This document shows positions 9,452-17,021 of a stretch of DNA of 64,000 nt, piece after piece. The notes under the pieces are model-generated. The model was not told where the DNA came from. It was given only the letters and a program-made list of their open reading frames with translations, and made no database searches. The stretch lies in the NCBI RefSeq assembly GCF_029392875.1, contig NZ_CP113946.1:992001-1056000 (forward strand). Reading direction: 5' to 3'. The first letter of the stretch is position 1, and each line of letters opens with the position of its first letter. Source of the DNA: Lactobacillus sp. ESL0677 (GTDB lineage: Bacteria; Bacillota; Bacilli; Lactobacillales; Lactobacillaceae). The position numbers and the translations under genes were made by a program.

Positions 9452-10519
9452 GTGGAAACTAAAAAGTATTTAGACTTAATTGAAGCTGAGCTTAAAGGTA
9501 TGCCGGATTTTGTCAAGGAGTACAATTTTGGTACTACCCATTCGTTAACGACAACATATCAATATTTAACAGAAATTCGGCGCTTTTTTGACTGGCTGCG
9601 TCAAGAAGGAATCTCATCTGCACCAGATAATAGTCAGATGAGTGTTGACACACTGGCTAATTTACGGCGCAATGATATTATGCTGTACATTAACTATTTG
9701 GGGCACGTGAAAAATCAACAGGGACATTTAAATTCACCGACAACGATTAATCGGTCAATTAATGCCTTACGCTCCCTATTTAAGTTTTTAACGATTACAG
9801 CTGATAACAATGATGGTCAGCCCTACTTTGAACGCAATGTCATGCTCAAAATCGACTCACTTAATAATACTAAGACGTTGAATTATCGGGCGCATATTCT
9901 TGAATCACACATGTACATTGGTAAATTAAAATATCAGTTTCTTGATTTTATTGAAAATGAGTACGAGCAGCACTGCAATAAGCAGGCATTGCCAGCCTTC
10001 AAAATCAATAAAGAACGCGATATGGCAATTATTGCCTTGATTTTAGGAACGGGAATTCGAGTTTCTGAATGTGCTGGCGTTAACTTGGCAGATTTGAACT
10101 TAAAAAAAGCTACACTTGATGTAACTCGTAAAGGTGGTCAGCGCGACAGTGTTCCAATTGCCGAATGGACTTTGGATTATATTATTGAATATCAAAAAGT
10201 TAGACGTGAGCGTTATTCTACTACTAAGAAAGAAACGGCATTTTTCTTAACGCGGTGGCACCAGCAAACAAAAAGAATGACCACTAACGCGATTGAAAAA
10301 ATGGTCAACAAGTATTCTGCTAGCTTCGGCCACCCGCTGACGCCACATAAATTGCGTCATACGCTTGCTTCTGAGCTCTATGGCGTGACTAAGGACCAGG
10401 TGCTTGTAGCACAGCAGCTTGGTCAAAAAGGTACCTCAGCGACTGATTTGTATACGCATGTCGATCAAAAGAAACAACGTGACGCATTAAACGAAATTTC
10501 TGAAACAGAAAATAAATAA
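9452..10519 (+). CDS. xerS: XerS-type tyrosine recombinase
   Basis: At 355 residues the protein matches the single-recombinase XerS of streptococci and lactococci in length and pattern: an N-terminal SAM-like core-binding domain (TTYQYLTEIRRFFDWL) and the stretch GQPYFERNVM, then the catalytic domain. Catalytic residues seen are Arg203 (GTGIRVSE), Lys227 (TRKGGQRD), His299 and Arg302 (HKLRH), and the nucleophile Tyr334 (TDLYTH). The usual second His/Trp (LGH) is Gln325 here. The start is GTG at 9452, with AAGGAGA at 9437-9443. XerS resolves chromosome dimers without a XerC/XerD pair, assisted by FtsK. The dif site upstream is its likely substrate. Confidence 0.88.
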   Translation: METKKYLDLIEAELKGMPDFVKEYNFGTTHSLTTTYQYLTEIRRFFDWLRQEGISSAPDNSQMSVDTLANLRRNDIMLYINYLGHVKNQQGHLNSPTTINRSINALRSLFKFLTITADNNDGQPYFERNVMLKIDSLNNTKTLNYRAHILESHMYIGKLKYQFLDFIENEYEQHCNKQALPAFKINKERDMAIIALILGTGIRVSECAGVNLADLNLKKATLDVTRKGGQRDSVPIAEWTLDYIIEYQKVRRERYSTTKKETAFFLTRWHQQTKRMTTNAIEKMVNKYSASFGHPLTPHKLRHTLASELYGVTKDQVLVAQQLGQKGTSATDLYTHVDQKKQRDALNEISETENK

Positions 10520-10711
10520 AAAAGTGTCTGGAAAAAACTCTGATTTTCACAAATATATTTTAATGGTTTGTATAAAAGTCGAATACTACAAAAAACTAAC
10601 TTAAGTTAGTTTTTTGTAGTATAAGCCGATTAATTATTTATATTCAAAAAGGAACGTTAATCTTTGAAATTAACGTTCCTTGTCATATCTAGTTTGTTTC
10701 CAGACACTTTT
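10520..10711. repeat. Nested inverted-repeat element between xerS and the S9 peptidase
   Basis: Outer 15-bp perfect inverted repeats AAAAGTGTCTGGAAA (10520-10534) and its complement (10697-10711) bracket 162 bases. Inside lie a perfect 40-bp palindrome with no loop (10583-10622; each arm ACTACAAAAAACTAACTT plus AT at the outer end) and a third hairpin with 13-bp arms (10649-10661 / 10669-10681, AAGGAACGTTAAT). The outer arms begin at the xerS stop codon and end 20 bases before the converging peptidase stop. It may be a miniature inverted-repeat element or an elaborate bidirectional terminator. No target duplication was recognised. Confidence 0.7.
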
Positions 10712-10731
10712 GATATAAAACTACGATATTT

Positions 10732-12708
10732 TTATTGATGCTTATCAAACCATTCTTTAATATCATGCATTCTGTGGATTCTAAGAGATGGCAAGCCATT
10801 ACGTGACACGCCATGGAATGATTGCGGGTAACGAATCATGTCGGTCTCTGCCCCTGCCAGCTTGACGGCAGTAAAGAATTCTTCACTTTGTGAGATTGGA
10901 CAACGCATATCCCATTCACCATGGAGTAATCTAATCGGCGTTGTTACATTTTGGGCATAAGCTAACGGAGACATTCGCCAATATTTTTTAAGGGCTTCGT
11001 TGTCGCTGAATAAATTAGCCTGTAGTTCTTGACGGTCGAACCAATAACCGATATCTGAGGTGCCATTCATGCTGATCCAGTCACTGACACAGCGCTGGGC
11101 AACCGCTGCTTTAAACCGTTTGGTGTGCCCTACAGCCCAAGTTGTCATGAAGCCGCCGTAAGAACCACCAGCGATGTATTGATGGTTCTTATCTAATTCA
11201 GGAAAATGCTCTAAGGCATAATCCAGGCCAGCTAAGACATCAGAAAAATCATTCTCGCCATAATGGCCGTCGACATCATTACAGAATTTTTGACCGTATG
11301 TGGTTGAGCCACGTGGGTTAACATAAACTATTCCATAACCCCAACTAGCTAAAACTTGAAATTCATGGAAAAAGGCTTCACCATAGGCTGCATGTGGACC
11401 ACCGTGAACATACAACAATACTGGAGACTGTTTAGGCTTGTTTGCTGCAGGCAAGTACCAGCCTTCCAATTCCTGTGTTTTATCTTTAGACAGATAAGTG
11501 AATTTTTGCGCTTTAAGATAACTATGAGTCCGTTCAAAGTCATGATTAGGATTATACAACTGACTCGTGGTTTTAGTTTTAAGGTCAAAAAGTAATAATT
11601 CACTTGGCAATGCCTGTTTTGAAACTGTCAAAAGCAATTTTTGTGGGCTAGCTGCACAAAAGTCAGTGATATCTTCGGCTTCATCGCGAATTAGTTGTAC
11701 AGTATCCCGATTACCCAGGTACAGTTGACTATGACCATGATGTAAGGCAGTAAAAACATACTGTTTATTATCTAACCAAACTACACTGTTACTGCATAAA
11801 TTTTGGGTAAAATCTGCAGTTAGAGCCGCTTCATATCCTACATCAATATCGAGCAACTGCTGAGTTAAATTAGTTAATTGCTTAGTTTCTAAGGAATACA
11901 GCCACAGATCGTTAATGGTTTGTCCTGGATAACTGTTATCATTACCGACCAATGCCAAAGTCTTGCCGTCCGGTGAAAATGCTGCGGCAGAAAAACTCCC
12001 TTGAGCAACATTAGTAGTAATCAATTGGGTTTTGCCTGTCTTTTCGTTATAAAGATACACTGCCTTGGTGTAATCAATATCGGTATCAAGTTCAGGCTGG
12101 CGCCCCCTGATATAAGCAATATTAGTTCCTGCCTTAGCGACCGCTGCTAATTCAAAATCGTCTTTCGTTGTAAATAAAACCGTTGCTTCTTGCATTAGTT
12201 TATCTATCTTAATCAGTGAAAATTCGGCATCATTTTCAAACCAACCATAGCCATCTAAGCGTCCATTCAGCTTTGTTACGTGTCTAACTTCTGGGAATTT
12301 TTCCGTTTTGAATTTAGGCTTTTCCTGAGTTTTCTTACTCTTCACATACAAAGCTTGCGCATCATTGGAAACAACTAATTCTTGAACTGAAGTGTCTTTA
12401 CCATCAGTTAATAAGAAAGGTTGTGCGCTGCCCCCGTCAATTGGCATCCTGTAAAGCTGCGGCTTTTCACCGTCTTCTTGATGAAGATAATAGAGAAAAT
12501 CTCCCAATACTCGCGGACTACTGTTTAATCCTTCTCGACTCCAAACGCGATAGTTTTTGTCTTGATCAAGACTAACTAAATTGGCTAAATAACTGTTGCT
12601 GTCTTTTTTAATAAAATTTTCAGTAAAGAAGATTTTATTATCGTAAAATCGTACTTGCGAAACTGATCTCAACTGATAAAGGTCTTCTGGTGCGATATTT
12701 TTCGTCAT
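10732..12708 (-). CDS. S9-family serine peptidase (acylaminoacyl-peptidase-like)
   Basis: A 658-residue protein of the prolyl oligopeptidase group. The N-terminal ~390 residues are a beta-propeller with repeated WSREGL and FSPDGKTLALVG type blades. The C-terminal alpha/beta hydrolase domain holds the nucleophile Ser in GGSYGGFMT, the acid in HGEWDMRCP and the His in SFHGVSRNG. There is no signal peptide, so it acts on short peptides in the cytoplasm, probably in peptide turnover. The ATG at 12708 follows AAAGGAG. An AT-rich 15-bp inverted repeat lies just upstream. The exact specificity (aminoacyl versus dipeptidyl release) is not deducible. Confidence 0.9.
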   Translation of the reverse strand: MTKNIAPEDLYQLRSVSQVRFYDNKIFFTENFIKKDSNSYLANLVSLDQDKNYRVWSREGLNSSPRVLGDFLYYLHQEDGEKPQLYRMPIDGGSAQPFLLTDGKDTSVQELVVSNDAQALYVKSKKTQEKPKFKTEKFPEVRHVTKLNGRLDGYGWFENDAEFSLIKIDKLMQEATVLFTTKDDFELAAVAKAGTNIAYIRGRQPELDTDIDYTKAVYLYNEKTGKTQLITTNVAQGSFSAAAFSPDGKTLALVGNDNSYPGQTINDLWLYSLETKQLTNLTQQLLDIDVGYEAALTADFTQNLCSNSVVWLDNKQYVFTALHHGHSQLYLGNRDTVQLIRDEAEDITDFCAASPQKLLLTVSKQALPSELLLFDLKTKTTSQLYNPNHDFERTHSYLKAQKFTYLSKDKTQELEGWYLPAANKPKQSPVLLYVHGGPHAAYGEAFFHEFQVLASWGYGIVYVNPRGSTTYGQKFCNDVDGHYGENDFSDVLAGLDYALEHFPELDKNHQYIAGGSYGGFMTTWAVGHTKRFKAAVAQRCVSDWISMNGTSDIGYWFDRQELQANLFSDNEALKKYWRMSPLAYAQNVTTPIRLLHGEWDMRCPISQSEEFFTAVKLAGAETDMIRYPQSFHGVSRNGLPSLRIHRMHDIKEWFDKHQ

Positions 12709-12724
12709 AAAGCTTCACTCCTTT

Positions 12725-12772
12725 GATTAATTAAATTAAATATTATTTCATTATTTATTAATTTAATTAATC
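12725..12772. promoter_or_regulatory. AT-rich inverted repeat before the S9 peptidase gene
   Basis: GATTAATTAAATTAA (12725-12739) and its exact complement (12758-12772) with an 18-bp gap, ending close to the ribosome binding site of the peptidase gene. It could be an operator. Pure A/T composition makes chance symmetry possible. Confidence 0.35.
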
Positions 12773-12801
12773 TTACTATTCTGACCTTTTTTGTCAATCC
12801 T

Positions 12802-12856
12802 TTTTCTAACTAATAAAACACACAATTGACAGTAGTTTCTCGCCAATCGTGTGTTT
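12802..12856 (-). terminator. Terminator of the NUDIX gene
   Basis: Arms AAACACAC (12816-12823) and GTGTGTTT (12849-12856) with a partly paired interior. On the minus strand it is followed by TTATTAGTTAGAAAAA. It lies just downstream of the NUDIX stop. Confidence 0.6.
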
Positions 12857-12862
12857 GAAGTT

Positions 12863-13486
12863 TTATTCAAAAGTTGTTTGCCAGTTAGGATCATGATATG
12901 CATCAAAACACGCTTTAATTTCTGCTTTGCTGTTTCGTTCAGCTGATAACTTAGGTAGGTTTTTAAGACTAAAATAGCAGCAGTCAGTAGTTTCCGTGTT
13001 TTTGACAAATTCGCCACCAACTTCACGGCATAGGAAGAAAACATCAATGACATTAATTGCTCGCTCACCCCGAATTGTATGTACATGGTTGCGAATCGTA
13101 ATAACTCGTTCGGCAACCACGTCACGACCTGACTCCTCTTTGGCTTCTTTAATACAATTCTCTTTGACGGACATATTAGGTTCGCACCAGCCACCAGGCA
13201 TTGACCAAGCACCATCTGTGGTTTCTCGCACTAACAAAATTTGATCATCTTTAAAAATCGCTGCACGAGTGCCCAATTTAGGCGTCTGGTAGCCGTCATC
13301 ACTGCTGAATAATGACTTAACTTGCCTGAGTGGCAAACCAGTTTTAGCGGCCATCATTTCGGTGGCAATAGCCCTAATTCGCTCATAGCGCTCTAAGTCA
13401 AACTTGTCATGACCATACTCCAAGCCGTTTTGAGCTAAGCTTTGTAATTCAATTGCCCAATCAGTAAACTGATCTTTTTTATCCAT
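12863..13486 (-). CDS. NUDIX hydrolase with N-terminal NUDIX-associated domain
   Basis: The product has 207 residues. The first ~65 form the helical domain seen before NUDIX folds in the Bacillus YjhB type (WAIELQSLAQNGLEYGHD, YERIRAIA). The NUDIX box follows near residue 100 as GGWCEPN, then KEAKEESG. The first Glu of the classic box is Met, but YjhB-like proteins also vary there, while the REXXEE-equivalent metal-binding part is intact. It probably hydrolyses a nucleoside-diphosphate derivative (NDP-sugar, ADP-ribose or similar). The ATG at 13486 is preferred over 13507 because AAAGGAGA lies between them at correct spacing for the second. Confidence 0.85.
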   Translation of the reverse strand: MDKKDQFTDWAIELQSLAQNGLEYGHDKFDLERYERIRAIATEMMAAKTGLPLRQVKSLFSSDDGYQTPKLGTRAAIFKDDQILLVRETTDGAWSMPGGWCEPNMSVKENCIKEAKEESGRDVVAERVITIRNHVHTIRGERAINVIDVFFLCREVGGEFVKNTETTDCCYFSLKNLPKLSAERNSKAEIKACFDAYHDPNWQTTFE

Positions 13487-13510
13487 GTTTTCTCCTTTAA
13501 ATATCATAGA

Positions 13511-13532
13511 AAAAGCAGCTGTAACAGCTGCT
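13511..13532 (-). terminator. Terminator of the degV gene
   Basis: AGCAGCTG (13514-13521) and CAGCTGCT (13525-13532) form a stem followed on the minus strand by TTTTTC. It sits between degV and the NUDIX gene. Confidence 0.75.
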
Positions 13533-13534
13533 AA

Positions 13535-14413
13535 TTATTTTGTTAAATCAATTTTGTCAATGTCAATCATCCAGCCAATGGCAAGTGATTTTTCACCTAA
13601 ATGAGTTGCAATGCCGGGACTAAATCTGGTGATTGAAATCGTCTTATCTGGAAATTCTTTTAATAAAAATTCATTTGCTTGCTTAACCTGGCTTTCATCA
13701 TTTGAGTCAATAATGAATAATTTAATTTTGTCCTTGTATGGCAATTGGTTAATTTTCTCAACTACTAAACTCTCCATTTTGATAAACGCTCGTTTCATTG
13801 ACCGAATTTTGTCAAACGCGATGATTTCTCCGTCTTTAAAGGTTAATAACGGCTTAATATTAAGCATCGAACCAATAAAAGCACTGGCATTACTTAAACG
13901 GCCACCACGACTTAAGTTTTTTAGGTCGTTAACGACAAAAACTTCATCAATTGTTGCTCTGATTTTTTCTAAGTGATCAAGAATGGTCGTTAAATCTAAG
14001 CCATTTTTGATCATTTTTGCAGCAGCCAAGACCAAATTACCCTGCAAACGCACAGTCATCTTGGTATCAACTGGATGAAGATTGTATGCTGGGTGACTCT
14101 GGGCAATGTTACATAAATTTTGATAGAAACCTGAAATGCCACTAGAAAGTGTAATAGCGATAATTGCTTCGTATCCTTCTTCATGTAGCTTGTCAAAAAG
14201 GCTAATCATACTGCCCATACTTGGCTGTGAGGTTTTAGGAAAGTCAGCACCCTCTCGCTGCAGCTCGAAAAGCTTGTCGGAAGTAATATTGACACCTTCT
14301 AAATATTCTTCATTACCAATAATAATTGGAATTGGCACAATAATAATATTATTGTCTTCAGCTTCTTGTTTAGTTATAACGCTAGTACTATCGGTAACTA
14401 ATGCAATTTTCAT
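13535..14413 (-). CDS. DegV family fatty-acid-binding protein
   Basis: A 292-residue DegV-type protein. It begins with the conserved MKIALVTDSTS, continues with KTSQPSMGSMISLFDKL and ITLSSGISGFYQNL, and carries a SRGGRLSNASAFIGSMLNIKPLL block that lines the lipid pocket. Family members bind a single fatty acid, and in Gram-positives such proteins (FakB) present it to the kinase FakA for phosphorylation. It may therefore feed exogenous fatty acids to PlsX/PlsY. Lactobacilli carry several DegV paralogues and the exact FakB role of this one is unproven. The ATG at 14413 follows AAAGG. It is co-oriented with the MarR gene 78 bases upstream. Confidence 0.9.
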   Translation of the reverse strand: MKIALVTDSTSVITKQEAEDNNIIIVPIPIIIGNEEYLEGVNITSDKLFELQREGADFPKTSQPSMGSMISLFDKLHEEGYEAIIAITLSSGISGFYQNLCNIAQSHPAYNLHPVDTKMTVRLQGNLVLAAAKMIKNGLDLTTILDHLEKIRATIDEVFVVNDLKNLSRGGRLSNASAFIGSMLNIKPLLTFKDGEIIAFDKIRSMKRAFIKMESLVVEKINQLPYKDKIKLFIIDSNDESQVKQANEFLLKEFPDKTISITRFSPGIATHLGEKSLAIGWMIDIDKIDLTK

Positions 14414-14491
14414 CTAATTAACCTTTCGCTTATTAATATGTGATACAAGAGAAATTATAGCATAAAAATAGGCGGGCATTCTACTATCTAT

Positions 14492-14905
14492 CTAAAGAGA
14501 CTTTACTGTTTCTAAGTTAGTAGCCAATTGATTAATTGAGGTGCTTAACTGCACAACGTCGTTTGGTGAAAAGTCCTTGAAGAGAACTTCTTCAATTTGC
14601 TTTAAAGCAGCCTTTAATTCAGCAGCTTTTTGCGTGCCAGCCTTGTTTAAAACAACCGATTTACTGGAGTTACTCTCAGAACGAGTAATTTCAACTAAAG
14701 CCAAAGTCTTTTTCTGTTGTAATTGTCTACTTAATGTTGATAAAGAGATATTTAGTTTTTCTGCTAAGCTTCCCATTTTCAATGGCTGATTACCACTTTT
14801 ATCAAAGTATAGTAAAATTCTTGTTTGCGATAAGTTTAACCCACATTTACGACTAATTTCATTTTTAATTTGCACAGCAATCGTGCTAAAACATAAAATA
14901 TCCAT
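14492..14905 (-). CDS. MarR-family transcriptional regulator
   Basis: This 137-residue protein has a winged helix typical of MarR: SQTRILLYFDKSGNQPLKMGSLAEKLNISLSTLSRQ, then a wing with LALVEITRSESNSSKSVVL. MarR dimers usually repress a neighbouring gene and release DNA on binding a small phenolic, lipid or oxidant. Downstream lies degV, so a link with fatty-acid handling is possible (compare FabT in streptococci), but it has no direct support. The ATG at 14905 follows AAAAGGG. Its 5' region to rqcH (368 bases) is unusually long. Confidence 0.85.
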   Translation of the reverse strand: MDILCFSTIAVQIKNEISRKCGLNLSQTRILLYFDKSGNQPLKMGSLAEKLNISLSTLSRQLQQKKTLALVEITRSESNSSKSVVLNKAGTQKAAELKAALKQIEEVLFKDFSPNDVVQLSTSINQLATNLETVKSL

Positions 14906-15282
14906 TCAACTAACCCTTTTCCTCTAACTAACTAAAAGATAAAATTATTTCCCATATTATAAATTTCAGCCATAAAAATGCTGAAAAGCATTGTTAAATA
15001 AGCACTAATTAGATTTGTGAAAGTGTGAAACAATAATATTAAGTGTGCAAATAATTTTATTGTGAAACATTCTAGTATTAATTTCAACTTATGAATAATA
15101 AATACCAATATTCATTAATATATATTACCAGTATAGCATCTTTTTGCAATAGTTTGTTTAGCTAATATTAAATTTGTTAATATATTGCTACTGTACGTTA
15201 TTTTAAGAAATTTGGTATCATGATATTTATACTTATTGCTAAATAATTGGTATAATAGAGTTCGTATTTTGAGGTGATCTTT
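14906..15282. other. Intergenic region between marR and rqcH
   Basis: A divergent 377-base AT-rich spacer. Seen in it: a small hairpin AATGCT-GAAA-AGCATT (14978-14993); three TGTGAAA copies near 15017-15066, two of them continuing as TGTGAAAC, possibly regulator-related; and the extended -10 of rqcH. No gene or known riboswitch is recognised. Confidence 0.5.
15248..15256 (+). promoter_or_regulatory. Extended -10 of rqcH
   Basis: TGGTATAAT at 15248-15256, 26 bases before the start codon. No good -35 was found, which is usual with a TGn extension. Confidence 0.55.
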
Positions 15283-16971
15283 ATGGCATTTGACGGCTTA
15301 TTCATTCATAGCCTATTAAACAGCGTAGCCCCAGCTCTTGTTGGTGGCCGCTTATCAAAAATTTACCAGCCTTTTAACCAGGATTTGATTTTAACTTTTA
15401 GAAAAGAACGCAAAAATCAGCAATTATTGATTTCTGCAAATGCGCAATATCCACGATTTTACTTAACCAAACAAGTAATTAGTAATCCAGATAAGGCGCC
15501 TACTTTTGTAATGGTTCTGCGGAAATATCTTGAAGGCTCAGTTTTACAGTCTATTAATCAGGTTGGAGTTGACCGAATTATTAACTTTTGTTTCAGTAAT
15601 CGTAATGAACTCGGAGATCAGGTGCAACTTGATTTATCAGTTGAATTGATGGGGCGCCATAGTAACGTAATTTTATATGACCAAACAAGCGGCCATATAA
15701 TTGATTTATTGAAGCGGATTAATCCTGATGAAAACCGAGCACGAATTCTATTACCTAAGGCAAAATATGAATTGCCACCCCTTAATCCGGGTTTAAATGG
15801 CTTTGAGTTAACGGAAAGTGACTTTAATCAGGAAATGGCTGACTGCGAGCCAGCAGCTTTTGCTAAGAAAGTTGGCGGTTTAGACCGAGATGATCGAGAT
15901 GAACTGACCGGCTATTTGGAAGATGATAATACTTACTCAACCTTCAAAATTTTTATGCAGCAATTTAATAAGTCTGGCGCGTTTATTTTAAAAACACCTA
16001 ACAACAAGCGGAAAATCTTCCCTTACCTTCCCTATCATTTGGATTTAGTGCAAGAGAGTACGGATTCAGATTTGAACCATGCTCTTGATGAATTTTATCA
16101 ATATCAGTCTAATCGTGATTGGGTTAAGCAAAAGGCAAGTCAAGTTGAGCGAATTATTAAAAATGAGCAAAAAAAGTTAAGTAAAAAAATCATCAAACTT
16201 AATAAGCAGCTTAATCAAGCGGAAAATTCCGAAGGGTATCGGATTCGGGGCGAAATTTTAAATGCAAATTTGCGACAAGTTAAGCCAGGAATGACGAAGA
16301 TTTCTTTGCCAAATTATTATGATAATAATCAACCGATTGAGATTAAGCTTGATGCCGCATTGTCTCCAGCACGTAATGGTCAAAAGTATTTTACCCGTTA
16401 CAAAAAGCTGCGGGATTCGATTAAGCATGTCAAGCAGCAAATTGATATAGCTCAGAATAACTTGGCCTACTTTGATTCCATTCAAACTGCCATTGATAAC
16501 GCTGAACCACAAGATATTGACCAAATTACTGATGAATTAATCAGTCAAGGTTATATTCGGCGGCCACAGAAGCAAAAACGCCGAAAAAAAATCACGGAGC
16601 ACAATTTAAACAAGTTTAAGCTTACCTCCGGTAAAACAGTGCTAGTTGGTAAGAATAATTACCAAAATGATTGGTTAACTCTTAAAAAGGCAAACAAAAC
16701 CGATTTTTGGTTCCACGTTAAGAATATTCCCGGCTCACACGTAATTTTGCAAGATGACCACCCTACCGATGCAGATATTGCGGAAGCTGCTGAAATTGCG
16801 GCCTATTTCTCTAAAGCTAAAGATTCTGCGCATGTGCAAGTTGATTATGTTCAAGATAAGCGAGTTAAGAAGCCCAATGGTGCTAAACCAGGATTTGTTA
16901 TTTATACCGGACAGAACTCGATTGAAGTTACTCCAGAAAAAGACCGTGTCTTAAGTAAAAGAATAGATTAA
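15283..16971 (+). CDS. rqcH: Ribosome quality control protein RqcH (Rqc2/NFACT family)
   Basis: A 562-residue NFACT protein, once called fibronectin-binding protein FbpA. RqcH binds obstructed 50S subunits carrying peptidyl-tRNA and recruits tRNA-Ala to add C-terminal alanine tails, marking stalled chains for ClpXP. It has the canonical beginning MAFDGLFIHSLL, the NFACT-N domain (with VELMGRHSNVIL and RILLPKAKYELPP), a long coiled coil around residues 285-440, and NFACT-R with KTDFWFHVKNIPGSHVIL. GAGGTG at 15271 precedes the ATG at 15283. An overlapping GTG at 15274 is part of that site and is rejected. In Bacillus the homologue (yloA) also follows the pyrimidine operon, which matches carAB here. 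Confidence 0.95.
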   Translation: MAFDGLFIHSLLNSVAPALVGGRLSKIYQPFNQDLILTFRKERKNQQLLISANAQYPRFYLTKQVISNPDKAPTFVMVLRKYLEGSVLQSINQVGVDRIINFCFSNRNELGDQVQLDLSVELMGRHSNVILYDQTSGHIIDLLKRINPDENRARILLPKAKYELPPLNPGLNGFELTESDFNQEMADCEPAAFAKKVGGLDRDDRDELTGYLEDDNTYSTFKIFMQQFNKSGAFILKTPNNKRKIFPYLPYHLDLVQESTDSDLNHALDEFYQYQSNRDWVKQKASQVERIIKNEQKKLSKKIIKLNKQLNQAENSEGYRIRGEILNANLRQVKPGMTKISLPNYYDNNQPIEIKLDAALSPARNGQKYFTRYKKLRDSIKHVKQQIDIAQNNLAYFDSIQTAIDNAEPQDIDQITDELISQGYIRRPQKQKRRKKITEHNLNKFKLTSGKTVLVGKNNYQNDWLTLKKANKTDFWFHVKNIPGSHVILQDDHPTDADIAEAAEIAAYFSKAKDSAHVQVDYVQDKRVKKPNGAKPGFVIYTGQNSIEVTPEKDRVLSKRID

Positions 16972-17003
16972 AAAAACCGAGAATGCATTGCATTCTCGAT
17001 TTT
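16971..17003. terminator. Bidirectional terminator between rqcH and carB
   Basis: CGAGAATGCA (16978-16987) and TGCATTCTCG (16989-16998) flanked by an A-run on the left and ATTTTG on the right. It sits between converging genes. Confidence 0.8.
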
Positions 17004-17021
17004 GCGTTAGTTATTAAATTT

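Noticed and set aside
12763..13215. 150-codon minus-strand open frame
   Set aside because: Out-of-frame shadow of the NUDIX gene, which has clear domain motifs and a ribosome site.
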